Shown here in pieces: positions 35,895 through 44,443 of a DNA stretch of 64,000 nt. Location of the stretch: assembly GCF_003991425.1 (NCBI RefSeq), contig NZ_CP034346.1:3633501-3697500 (forward strand). The letters run 5' to 3'. Position 1 is the stretch's first letter. Every line of letters starts with the position of its first letter. The stretch is from Paenibacillus lutimineralis. Lineage in GTDB: Bacteria; Bacillota; Bacilli; Paenibacillales; Paenibacillaceae. The notes beneath the pieces were generated by a model. That model saw nothing but the letters and a program-made list of their open reading frames with translations. It was not told where the DNA came from and made no database searches. The translations under genes were made by a program, and so were the position numbers.

Positions 35895-36808
35895 TATAGT
35901 CCACCTCCCAAACTTCTCTGCTCAGCGTCGGAGACAAGTTCCAACGAGCGCTTACGCGCGAGTGCCTTCTGCTTCCATGATCTGCGTACCGTCGGTAGAA
36001 CCAAGGCGATGATGACGATCAATGCCGTGATCACCTTCAGATCGGTCTGCTCCAGCCACTCGATCCGCAGCGCTAGAGCGACAACCAGACGATAGACAAT
36101 GGAGCCAAGCACGACGGCCAGCGTGGCAAAGAACACACTACGAGCTCCGAATATCGCTTCTCCGATAATTACGGAGGCCAGCCCGATAACAATCATTCCG
36201 ATTCCGGCGGAGATATCAGCAAATTGCGACTGCTGGGCAATTAACGCACCAGACAATGCAACAAGTCCATTCGATAAGCTAAGTCCCAAAATAATCGTAT
36301 TGTCGGTATTCGCGCCAAAGCTTCTAATCATCCTCTGATTATCTCCTGTCGCCCGTAGCGCGAGCCCAAGTTCAGTACGGAAGAACAGATCGAGCAGAAG
36401 CTTAATAGCGATGACTACAAAAGGCATCAGCAATAGCGGTGATATAGAGCTGAATATCGTCTTCTCACCGAGTAGTCCGACATTCGGCTTCCCCATAATT
36501 CGCATGTTAATGGAATATAATGCGATCATCATCAGAATTCCGGATAAGAGGCCATTTATACGACCTTTGGTATGAATAAGCCCTGTAATCATACCGGCTA
36601 ACAGTCCGCCGCCCAAGGCGCAGATTGTGGACACCCAGGGGGATACACCATTCGTAATCATTATGGCTGCTATGGCTCCGCCGGTTGTAAAGCTTCCGTC
36701 CACCGTTAAGTCTGGAAAGTCCAGGATACGAAAGGTGATGTAAACGCCAAGCGCCATCAATGCATATAGCAATCCGGATTCTAGGGCTCCGAGTAATGAG
36801 TTCATCAT
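35894..36808 (-). CDS. ABC transporter permease (branched-chain type, TrpY-like)
   Basis: A 304-residue membrane subunit with about eight or nine hydrophobic segments. The N-terminus LLGALESGLLYALMALGVYI and TFRILDFPDLTVDGSFTTGG are typical of the LivH-related permeases of this family, as are LRATGDNQRMIRSFGANTDN and SLSNGLVALSGALIAQQ. It lies 29 bases after the binding protein and overlaps the ATPase by one base. Confidence 0.88.
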   Translation of the reverse strand: MMNSLLGALESGLLYALMALGVYITFRILDFPDLTVDGSFTTGGAIAAIMITNGVSPWVSTICALGGGLLAGMITGLIHTKGRINGLLSGILMMIALYSINMRIMGKPNVGLLGEKTIFSSISPLLLMPFVVIAIKLLLDLFFRTELGLALRATGDNQRMIRSFGANTDNTIILGLSLSNGLVALSGALIAQQSQFADISAGIGMIVIGLASVIIGEAIFGARSVFFATLAVVLGSIVYRLVVALALRIEWLEQTDLKVITALIVIIALVLPTVRRSWKQKALARKRSLELVSDAEQRSLGGGL

Positions 36809-36837
36809 GGTGATACTACCTCCTAATTATGGAACAC

Positions 36838-37839
36838 CTATTCGAGAATATTGGTCTCCTTATCCTTAACCTGCTCCTTCATTGCATCCGTAACGGTGAT
36901 CCCTTGTTCTGCCGCAGCTTTCAGATTAAGAATGAGATCGAGCTTCTCTGGCACTGTAACCTTCAAATCACCGATCTTCTTGCCCTCCTTGAGAACTTGC
37001 AGCGCCATTTGACCTGCTTGATAGCCATGATCATAGTATTTGAAGCCTACCGTAGCAAATGCACCTTTCTCAACGGAATCACGGTCGCTAGAAAAGAATG
37101 GGATATCATTGTCATTAGCCACTTGAATAACCGTGCTAACTGCCTCCACCACTGTGTTATCGAGCGTAATATAGATTGCGTCGGCTCGACCTACTAAGGA
37201 TTCCGCAGCCTGCTTCACTTCCGAGGTGTTCGTAACTGAAGCTTTTACGATCTTAATTCCGTGCTTCTCCAGTGCCTTTTCTGCCAAATTAGTCATGACT
37301 ACAGCATTTGGCTCGCCTTGGTTGAGCACGACGCCCACGGTCTTCACATCAGGGAAATTACCGGCGATAAAGTCCATCAACTGAGAAATAGCCTCGGGGT
37401 TCGTATCAGAAGCGCCTGATACATTGCCGCCCGGCTTCTCCAGATTGTCTATCAATTTAGCATCGAGCGGATCCGTAACCGCTGCGAACATGACTGGCGA
37501 ATTCTTCACCTGACTAGCCAGCGCCTGTGCTGGAAGTGTAGCGATGCCTAGAACCAGGTCATATTTCTCACCAGCTATTTTCTGAGCAATCGTCATATTG
37601 TTATTTGGGTCACCTTGCGCATTATTGTAATCCAGCTTCAGGTTATCTCCTTCTACAATCCCCGCGTCCTTCAGAGCTGCCAGAAAGCCTTCACGAGTCG
37701 CATCCAGCGACGGATGCTCCACGATTTGTGAGATGGCAATCTTGTACTGCTTCCCAGAGCCCGAGCTTCCACAGCCAACTACAGTTACCAGCATGATCGA
37801 GATGACTAATAATAGACCTAATTTCTTCCTCATTTTCAA
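36838..37839 (-). CDS. ABC substrate-binding lipoprotein (pfam04392 type, TrpX-like)
   Basis: A 333-residue extracytoplasmic binding protein. A lipoprotein signal LLLVISIMLVTVVGCGSS with cleavage before Cys is present. The mature part shows IAISQIVEHPSLDATREGFL, FAAVTDPLDAKLI, GGNVSGASDTNPEAISQLMD, GVVLNQGEPNAVV and SSDRDSVEKGAFATVGFKYY. This is the ABC_sub_bind family; in Streptococcus a member delivers tryptophan. The ATG at 37837-37839 follows GAGGGGGTC. A tandem of overlapping promoters lies about 125 bases upstream. Confidence 0.9.
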   Translation of the reverse strand: MKMRKKLGLLLVISIMLVTVVGCGSSGSGKQYKIAISQIVEHPSLDATREGFLAALKDAGIVEGDNLKLDYNNAQGDPNNNMTIAQKIAGEKYDLVLGIATLPAQALASQVKNSPVMFAAVTDPLDAKLIDNLEKPGGNVSGASDTNPEAISQLMDFIAGNFPDVKTVGVVLNQGEPNAVVMTNLAEKALEKHGIKIVKASVTNTSEVKQAAESLVGRADAIYITLDNTVVEAVSTVIQVANDNDIPFFSSDRDSVEKGAFATVGFKYYDHGYQAGQMALQVLKEGKKIGDLKVTVPEKLDLILNLKAAAEQGITVTDAMKEQVKDKETNILE

Positions 37840-37964
37840 AAGACCCCCTCAATTAATTTACCACATTAATGATTCACTTGGTCGATGCGAAATCCGGTTA
37901 ACGCTTCTATCCATAAAAGTGTCAAAGCGCAAAAATGTGATCTTTCCCACGTTTCCGGAAGATT

Positions 37965-38004
37965 ATATTATTCTCATATTAAATGGCGGTCAATTTCTAG
38001 TCAA
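37965..38004 (-). promoter_or_regulatory. Two overlapping promoters of the ABC importer operon
   Basis: Minus-strand pair 1: TTGACT (37999-38004) and TAATAT (37976-37981), 17-base spacer. Pair 2: TTGACC (37988-37993) and TAATAT (37965-37970), 17-base spacer. The leader of about 120 bases (37840-37960) shows no T-box or other known riboswitch. Confidence 0.6.
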
Positions 38005-38134
38005 TCCAAAATCTACTATTTGGTTAAATTTGGATCATTGGGGCATAGAAAATAAGAGACTGGCCAGAATTCTGACCTGCCTCTTGTCTACTCCTTCTTA
38101 TTAGCTCCTCTCTATTTTCTGATATTTCTTACAT

Positions 38135-38644
38135 TTATCGCTTCCGCTCCAAATAAATATGCTTCGCCTTTATCATCTCACCTGAAATTTGCAGCAAGCC
38201 GAAAGAATACTTTGGTTCACGCCGTTTGTCTGTAGGGGAACCGGGATTAAACAGAAGCAGCCCATTCTCCCTCTTTAATAAGGGCTTATGAGAATGGCCG
38301 AACAAAATGGCCTTAACCTCCTGCCCCTGGAAGATCTTCATCGCCTTCTCCCGTGCATTTCCGCGGCCTTCAGGCAGAAATCCGTGGGTAAGTCCAACCT
38401 TATGTGAACCAAGCTGGATGATCTTGTGATAACCAAACCGCTGGATAATCTCTTCAGGATCATTATTGCCGGCCACCCCTTCAACCGGAGCAAGTGCAGA
38501 CAACTGCCTGTAGACCTCCATATTGGTCCAGTCCCCTAAATGGATAATCAGATCAACATTGCGGAATTGAGAGACCAGCGCAGGCGGCAGTACTGAGGCT
38601 CTTTTCGGCATATGAGTATCCGATACAACTCCGATCTTCATCAT
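38135..38644 (-). CDS. Metallophosphoesterase (YfcE/MJ0936 family)
   Basis: A 169-residue phosphodiesterase. The metal-binding motifs are KIGVVSDTHMPKR, LIIHLGDWTN, VAGNNDPEE, VGLTHGFLPEG and ILFGHSHKPLLK, with FNPGSPTDKRR closing the site. Members hydrolyse phosphodiesters of unclear physiological identity. Its ATG overlaps the stop of the upstream gene (TAATG), so the two are translationally coupled. Confidence 0.9.
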   Translation of the reverse strand: MMKIGVVSDTHMPKRASVLPPALVSQFRNVDLIIHLGDWTNMEVYRQLSALAPVEGVAGNNDPEEIIQRFGYHKIIQLGSHKVGLTHGFLPEGRGNAREKAMKIFQGQEVKAILFGHSHKPLLKRENGLLLFNPGSPTDKRREPKYSFGLLQISGEMIKAKHIYLERKR

Positions 38645-39573
38645 TAGCGCAGAGGAGAAGCCGCCATACGAATATACGTATGCCTGCGGCCTCGTATTGC
38701 GATGGACAGAGCCATAATATTGTCCGGAATCGCAATTCCGGTGTATCCTGCATCACCGATATGAAACACATCGGCTCCCGCCCTTTTGGCACTTAATGCA
38801 ATCGCCTTGACTGTCTCTGTATCGGCACCCTCCTGACTCGTACCGATCGCGGCCAGAGCTAGTGCTCCCTTCTCCTTCACCTCAGTGATGATCGCAGCAA
38901 GTTCCTCCTCGCGCAGTCCAGGGACTGTGCCCGGGGCAGGCAGAAGAATAATATCTGCTCCTGCCTCCGTAAAGGCAAGTGCCGCTTCCCGATCAATCAC
39001 TTTGCCACGTGTTCCTGCACCATGCATTTTCCCAGCGATAATCAGTCCGCCAAAATGCTCATTCGCAAGGCGGATCGCCTGTGCAATCTGCTCATTGGTA
39101 ACCCCTGTCTTCGGATTGCCTGTCAGGCATACGAAGTCGGCCCCTAATTCCTTGGCTTTTACTAGACTTGAGGCTGTCGCTCTGCGTCCCTCAGGCAATG
39201 GATTCAGTTGTTCGAGCGCTTCCGCAGAATCATCCACAGGCTCCAGATTAATCCCGATCGGCAGCCCTGTTAACCGCTTCGCTTCGGCGATCGGATTCTG
39301 GATCTGCTGCTCCTCACCGGTAGGGTGGAACACATCAAGCGGGGCCAGTCCGCGGACTACAGGGTTAAATACATCGAACACATTGAGCAGAATCATATCT
39401 GCGCCGAACGCTTTGGCCAGCTCAGCATTACTGATCTCTGGCAGCATTGGTTGAGAGACGGACACCGTCTCCGCGATGACCGTTCTCCCCTCGGCAGCGA
39501 GTATCGCGCCCTTCAATTGTTCTCGCCCCATACTTTGGAAGTCAGATGCGCGGCAATCTAAAATTCTCTTCAT
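38644..39573 (-). CDS. TIM-barrel-like conserved protein of unknown function
   Basis: A 309-residue protein. It shows a run of beta/alpha units (GADMILLNVFDVFNPVVRGL, LTGLPIGINLEPVDDS, LGADFVCLTGNPKTGVTNEQ, LIIAGKMHGAGTRGKVIDRE, AGADIILLPAPGTVPGL and GADVFHIGDAGYTGIAIP). This pattern suggests a TIM barrel similar to phosphoenolpyruvate mutase/dihydropteroate-type proteins; it resembles the uncharacterised DUF7916 group. Substrates are unknown. It is coupled to the metallophosphoesterase, so the two may act on related phosphorylated compounds. Confidence 0.65.
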   Translation of the reverse strand: MKRILDCRASDFQSMGREQLKGAILAAEGRTVIAETVSVSQPMLPEISNAELAKAFGADMILLNVFDVFNPVVRGLAPLDVFHPTGEEQQIQNPIAEAKRLTGLPIGINLEPVDDSAEALEQLNPLPEGRRATASSLVKAKELGADFVCLTGNPKTGVTNEQIAQAIRLANEHFGGLIIAGKMHGAGTRGKVIDREAALAFTEAGADIILLPAPGTVPGLREEELAAIITEVKEKGALALAAIGTSQEGADTETVKAIALSAKRAGADVFHIGDAGYTGIAIPDNIMALSIAIRGRRHTYIRMAASPLR

Positions 39574-39815
39574 CGGCTCACCTCATTTTGAGTTATGACC
39601 AACATCCAAGCCTATTGCTTCAGTTCGTTCTACCTACGCTATATAACACTATAAACCATCCTACCATGAAGTATAACACCTCCAGTTAATTAATTCCCGA
39701 CGTTCAGAAAAACTACTCCCTAGTCATCAACCCTGTAGTATAATGTTAAAATGCTGAAAAAATTAGGTTTCCGGTCCAGTAACGGTGCCTATGAAATGGA
39801 AAGGAAGAAATCATT

Positions 39816-41054
39816 ATGAGTCTTACAGCAGATGGACCATCTGTCTCTACACAACAACCTCAAACTCGATCGCGCCGTCTGCAAGCGGTGTTGATTCTAG
39901 GCTGTTTATCAGCCTTCGGCCCATTTTCCTTAGATATGTATTTGCCAGCATTACCATCCCTGGCGAAAGATCTAAATACGACCGCTTCGATGGCACAGCT
40001 CAGCCTTACCTCTTGCCTGCTTGGTCTGGCGATTGGGCAGCTCATCGTTGGTCCATTGAGCGATATGCGCGGCAGAAGGATGCCGCTAATCATCTCGCTG
40101 ACGATGTACGCAATCAGCTCTTTGCTATGCGTATTCGCTCCAACAGCAGGCTTGCTGAATGTACTTCGCTTCATTCAAGGTCTGTCTGGTTCAGCTGGCA
40201 TCGTGCTATCCCGTGCCGTCGTGCGTGATATGTACTCCGGTACTGAACTGACCAAGTTCTTCTCGATGCTCATGCTAGTGAACGGGGCAGCTCCAATCCT
40301 GGCGCCGATCTTCGGCGGTCAGCTGTTGGCCTACGTCTCCTGGCGCGGCGTATTCGTCGTATTGTCCCTCATCGGCGTTGTTATGATGCTGTCGGTTCTA
40401 CTTGGCCTGCCAGAAACACTGCCGAAGGAGAAACGTCAATCTGGCGGATTAGGGGTTACACTTCGCACCTTCCGCAAGCTGCTCGCGGATCGCTTATTTA
40501 TCGGATATTGCTTGTCTCAAGGATTAATTACTGCTGCTATGTTCGCTTATATATCTGGCTCTTCTTTCGTTTTGCAAAATATTTACAGCGTATCAGAACA
40601 GACCTACAGTTTAATCTTTGCTATGAACGGAGCCGGCATCATTATCGCGAGCCAACTTACCGGACGCCTGGTGAATCGATTTAAAGAGACTAGACTGCTT
40701 CGCTTCGGGCTAGCCCTGGCTGCGATATCATCCGTTGCCCTGCTAATCGCAATTATTCTTCATGGAAACTTGCTTTCGATCCTGATTCCACTGTTCTTCG
40801 TCGTCTCCTGTGTCGGGATCGTCGGAACCGCCAGCTTCACCCTGGCAATGCAGGATCAAGGCGAATCAGCAGGCAGTGCATCCGCCTTGCTCGGTCTGCT
40901 ACCTTATATTCTTGGTGCCGCTGTAGCACCGCTAGTCGGTCTTGGCGGAGACATGAACGCCCTGCCGATGGGGATCGTCATCGCCGTTGCGGATATCGGT
41001 GCTGTCATCTGTTATCTTCTCATCGTACAGAGAAAAAACTATAATCTGAAGTAA
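39816..41054 (+). CDS. MFS multidrug exporter, Bcr/CflA family
   Basis: A 412-residue drug:proton antiporter with 12 membrane segments. The N-terminus LSAFGPFSLDMYLPALPSLA is diagnostic of Bcr/CflA, as are LIVGPLSDMRGRRMPLIISL (motif A), LRFIQGLSGSAGIVLSRAVV and PILAPIFGGQLLAYVSWRGV. Close homologues export bicyclomycin, sulfonamides or peptides. ATG follows AAAGGAAG. TATAAT occurs at about 39738 but a good -35 was not found. The gap 39574-39815 otherwise shows nothing. Confidence 0.88.
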   Translation: MSLTADGPSVSTQQPQTRSRRLQAVLILGCLSAFGPFSLDMYLPALPSLAKDLNTTASMAQLSLTSCLLGLAIGQLIVGPLSDMRGRRMPLIISLTMYAISSLLCVFAPTAGLLNVLRFIQGLSGSAGIVLSRAVVRDMYSGTELTKFFSMLMLVNGAAPILAPIFGGQLLAYVSWRGVFVVLSLIGVVMMLSVLLGLPETLPKEKRQSGGLGVTLRTFRKLLADRLFIGYCLSQGLITAAMFAYISGSSFVLQNIYSVSEQTYSLIFAMNGAGIIIASQLTGRLVNRFKETRLLRFGLALAAISSVALLIAIILHGNLLSILIPLFFVVSCVGIVGTASFTLAMQDQGESAGSASALLGLLPYILGAAVAPLVGLGGDMNALPMGIVIAVADIGAVICYLLIVQRKNYNLK

Positions 41055-41113
41055 CAAATAAATCAGTCAATGCTTATTATGAAAATGCTTGTAATGAGGA
41101 GGTTTCTGCCAAG

Positions 41114-41446
41114 ATGGCTAAGCTGCTATACAGCGTCGGCGGCGTTCTCATCCTTGCCGGATTATTATCGGGTTTCCTCTATTACGGATGGGGAGAGCAT
41201 GCCTGGGGCGCTGCATTTACTATCATCGGATCAGGATTTCTGTCTGGAATTATCTTTATAGCGCTGGGTGCGATCATCGAACGTCTCGATATGAACGCCT
41301 ATTATTTAGAAGAGCTTCTGGACAGGACACCACCGCCGCCAGAGAGCAATAAGCCTCGCCCGGTTAAGCATTCATACCTTAAGGGCAATCATTCGAAAAC
41401 CCCGCTTGAGGCTCTGAAGGGCTACAAAATGAACGCTAAAGACTAG
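41114..41446 (+). CDS. Small two-helix membrane protein
   Basis: A 110-residue protein with two hydrophobic segments (YSVGGVLILAGLLSGFLYYG and FTIIGSGFLSGIIFIALGAI) and a charged, Pro-rich cytoplasmic tail (TPPPPESNKPRPVKH). It begins at ATG 41114 after GAGGAGG. It lies 59 bases after the Bcr-type exporter and ends at a terminator, so it may share its transcript. No known family recognised. Confidence 0.6.
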   Translation: MAKLLYSVGGVLILAGLLSGFLYYGWGEHAWGAAFTIIGSGFLSGIIFIALGAIIERLDMNAYYLEELLDRTPPPPESNKPRPVKHSYLKGNHSKTPLEALKGYKMNAKD

Positions 41447-41487
41447 ATAGGTATCATACCATCTTATGACCTTGCTTCATGTACAGT

Positions 41488-41553
41488 AAAAGACAGCATC
41501 TCCCACAGACGATCCAGATCGATCTTCTGCATTGGAGATGCTGTCTTTTTTTA
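41488..41553. terminator. Bidirectional terminator
   Basis: AGACAGCATCTCC (41491-41503) and GGAGATGCTGTCT (41534-41546) are exact complements; followed by a T-run at 41545-41552 and A-rich on the other side. It closes both the Bcr unit and the convergent GH85 unit. Confidence 0.85.
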
Positions 41554-41555
41554 TA

Positions 41556-44336
41556 TTACTTCAATCCCTTAACCTCGAATCCGTAGATTCGTGCTGCTGT
41601 ATCTCCACCCTGTGTCGGCTTCTCAACGATCAGCTTGGCATAGCGGGCCGAAGTCAGCGCAATCGCATGCTTGCTGACTCCTTTCGTATTGTCATTGACA
41701 TCTACGGCATCCGTCCAGTTCTCCCCATCCAGGCTAAGCTGAATTTTGAAGACTCTCGTATTGAAGGCTGCTGGCTCGCCACCTGCTTCGGCATGCTTAA
41801 TGACAAATTCGCTGACCTTATGCTCGCCGCCGAGATCAACGGTCAGCGTATGCGGCGCATCGCCAACTGCACACCATTTCGTACGGTCATCGCCATCCAC
41901 GGCAAACTTTGGTGCTTCCTTCTCATTAACGAAGCTGGATGCAGTCGCCTTCTGGTTCAGGGCAAGATCTGCAACACCGCCAGCCGCTTCCTTCGTTACC
42001 GTAATCATCTGACGACTGACCACATCTTCGCCTTCACTATTCTTGGCTGTGAGCGTAACCTCATAGGTTCCTTCTTCTTTATAAGTAACTACCGGATTTT
42101 GCTCCGTACTGGTGGAAGGTTCTCCACCCGGGAAGCTCCAATTCCAGCTCTCCGTAACTTCAGATGATTTGTCCGTAAATTTCACGCTATCTCCAGGAGC
42201 GATTAGAGTCTGATCCGCTTCAAATGCGGCCACCGGTTTCGGATAGGCCGGCCACTCAAAAGCTGCTCCAGCTGGCTTGCCTGCTTCATAGTGACGATTC
42301 ATCGGAACGACAACCAGTTTCGTCTCCGCTTCCTTCTCAAGCCGTCTCATTTCCGGTATATAGTATACCGTATTTCCAGTCAACCCCATCAGTTCATATT
42401 TGCCATCCGGCTTCACACGATAAACTTGGTAGTACAGCACATCCTCCTGGTTCTTAGGAGCACTCCATGACAATCTAGCGTCACCGTATATGCCATCGCG
42501 GAAGTCATTCTCCGTTACTTTGAGATCTGTAACCGCCTTTGGCGTCTTGGCCTTATCATTCACATTTGTTACAGCCAACTGGCCGATATTCGCTTGATAA
42601 TCCTTAATCGCGTTATTGCTCTCAAATTCTAGTGATAAGCCAACGATCGTCCGTCCCTTATATTGATTCAGGCGCACCTGACCTTGCAGCCAGTCCTGAC
42701 TGTCTCCAGCCTGCGTCCATTTCTTAGGTTCGAAGAAAGTATACTTATCCGGAGCATCTGAGAAAGCAACGCCGATCTTCACCTTGCCAGCCTCTGAATT
42801 CGATTGATAGATCACCGATAATTCTGTTGTTGCTTCAACTGGCATATTCGCCTTATACAGCTTCAGATGCGTCGGATTTGCAGGTGACAGATCACCTTCC
42901 AGCTTCAAAGAACTGCCTCCATTATAAGCTGTGCTGAAGTCAAAGCTCGGAGCGAGCGGAGTAGCGCCATCCTTCGTCTCGGCGATCCAGCGCCAAGTCG
43001 GTAGAATATCCTGTAGACTGCGGTTGCTCCAATCCTTCTCACGCATCACCTTGCCGTTAAGCGCATAGAAATGTCCGTTGCCGGTATTGAAATGAGTGAT
43101 AAATTCTGTGCCATCAATGACACTCTTGTCGACAATATCATGCGCAATGCCTCTCCAGGAGTACGGATTGTCCGCCTCGGCTGATCCGGTATCTTGCGGA
43201 TTTTTATTGTGGCCAACCCAGAAGATCTCTTCCTTCTCCATGTATTCCTCTTGCGTTTTCGAGCTGTTAAATGTCCAGTCCGGACGATAGATGCCAAGTG
43301 AGGTGGTGGCCTCTTTGCCATCCGGGAAGAGAATTGGCCAATTATACTCCCCATTGTATCCGTTCGCTTCCACATCGATGCCAGCGAACAGATCATACGG
43401 GCTGCGGCCGAGCTCTGCCGCTTTTTGAGGCGAATTCAGATAAGGTGTCACATAGTCGTACTTGCCGTTCACTTCGTCCTTGTACTGCCAGCGGAAATCC
43501 AGGAACATCTGGTCGGAGACACGAGTCTTGTCATCCTGGAAGAATATCTTGTTCTTATCGGTCAGAGCACCCTGCCATTTAATCTGCCCTTCGTCGATCA
43601 TGGAATCATACCAGACGACCTCCATCTTAGGTCCCTTGATCTGCTGCATGTACTTAAGGAACTGCTGCATCTTCGCTGCATCTTCCTTGTTGGCTCCTTG
43701 AGTCTCTTGGTTAATAAACCAACCGTCAAAGCCATAATAGTTAGCTACTTCAATCAGCTTATCAGCTACCGGGAAGGTTCCATCCTGGCGCTGCTGTAGC
43801 ATATCCTTCATCCAATCGATCTTCCCGCCATGTTCAGTCTGCGGCAGGAACACCGTACCGAGCACTGGTACACCATTCTTATGAGCGGCATCGATCACAT
43901 CAGCACTCGGTGGCACGATTAGGCCTTCACCGGCTGATCCGCCCCACATGACTAGCTTATCGATATACTGCCAGAAGCTGAACGTGTATGAATGGAAGTT
44001 CTCCGAACCTTGAGATGGAGCACCACTTGTACTTGGATACATTGAGGAAAGCGCTATCACTTTGGGCTGAACTTTAGAGGTAGCATTGGTCTTCAAACCC
44101 TGGAAGCGTCCCTCCTTCAACTCCACTGTACCCCGATTAAATGGCGCATCTTTATCCTTCGCCGCGGACCATTCCAAGAGTGTATTCGGATACCAATAGG
44201 AGGAATGAGGCTGCGCAGCTTTGGCCTGGCCGCTGAAGCCGAACAAGGTCATGGCAAGCACTGCACTCCCTGCCATCATGGCAATCTGATGCTTCCTCTT
44301 CGATCTCATCAAGTAATTATCTTTGGCTCGTTTCAT
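41556..44336 (-). CDS. Secreted endo-beta-N-acetylglucosaminidase (GH85)
   Basis: A 926-residue secreted enzyme expected to cut between the two core GlcNAc residues of N-linked glycans. A signal peptide (about 1-40: MMAGSAVLAMTLFGFSGQAKA) leads to the GH85 domain. YGFDGWFINQET carries the catalytic Asn209/Glu211 pair of substrate-assisted cleavage, and WYPNTLLEWS, FLPQTEHGGK and VVWYDSM are family marks. A beta-sandwich region (about 480-605), an Fn3-like region (about 606-705), a PKD domain (about 706-785: SWNWSFPGGEPS) and a C-terminal F5/8 type C (discoidin) carbohydrate-binding domain follow. ATG follows GGAGG. Last gene of the sugar ABC operon, which should import the released glycan. 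Confidence 0.92.
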   Translation of the reverse strand: MKRAKDNYLMRSKRKHQIAMMAGSAVLAMTLFGFSGQAKAAQPHSSYWYPNTLLEWSAAKDKDAPFNRGTVELKEGRFQGLKTNATSKVQPKVIALSSMYPSTSGAPSQGSENFHSYTFSFWQYIDKLVMWGGSAGEGLIVPPSADVIDAAHKNGVPVLGTVFLPQTEHGGKIDWMKDMLQQRQDGTFPVADKLIEVANYYGFDGWFINQETQGANKEDAAKMQQFLKYMQQIKGPKMEVVWYDSMIDEGQIKWQGALTDKNKIFFQDDKTRVSDQMFLDFRWQYKDEVNGKYDYVTPYLNSPQKAAELGRSPYDLFAGIDVEANGYNGEYNWPILFPDGKEATTSLGIYRPDWTFNSSKTQEEYMEKEEIFWVGHNKNPQDTGSAEADNPYSWRGIAHDIVDKSVIDGTEFITHFNTGNGHFYALNGKVMREKDWSNRSLQDILPTWRWIAETKDGATPLAPSFDFSTAYNGGSSLKLEGDLSPANPTHLKLYKANMPVEATTELSVIYQSNSEAGKVKIGVAFSDAPDKYTFFEPKKWTQAGDSQDWLQGQVRLNQYKGRTIVGLSLEFESNNAIKDYQANIGQLAVTNVNDKAKTPKAVTDLKVTENDFRDGIYGDARLSWSAPKNQEDVLYYQVYRVKPDGKYELMGLTGNTVYYIPEMRRLEKEAETKLVVVPMNRHYEAGKPAGAAFEWPAYPKPVAAFEADQTLIAPGDSVKFTDKSSEVTESWNWSFPGGEPSTSTEQNPVVTYKEEGTYEVTLTAKNSEGEDVVSRQMITVTKEAAGGVADLALNQKATASSFVNEKEAPKFAVDGDDRTKWCAVGDAPHTLTVDLGGEHKVSEFVIKHAEAGGEPAAFNTRVFKIQLSLDGENWTDAVDVNDNTKGVSKHAIALTSARYAKLIVEKPTQGGDTAARIYGFEVKGLK

Positions 44337-44387
44337 TAAATTGCCTCCTTTGTCTGATTAAAATCTATTGAAGTAGAACTATTTAGA

Positions 44388-44422
44388 AAGAGAGAAACGG
44401 TTAAACACTCAACCGTTTCTCT
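44388..44422 (-). terminator. Hairpin between ABC lipoprotein and GH85 genes
   Basis: AGAGAAACGGTT (44391-44402) and AACCGTTTCTCT (44411-44422) are exact complements, with a CTCTTTCT tail on the minus strand. It probably lowers, rather than ends, transcription into the GH85 gene. Confidence 0.65.
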
Positions 44423-44443
44423 AATTACTACCTTATGAATCGA

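Noticed and set aside
37840..38134. T-box or amino-acid leader before the TrpXYZ-type operon
   Set aside because: Searched by eye for the AGGGTGGAACCGCG core and found none; only the two promoters are supported.
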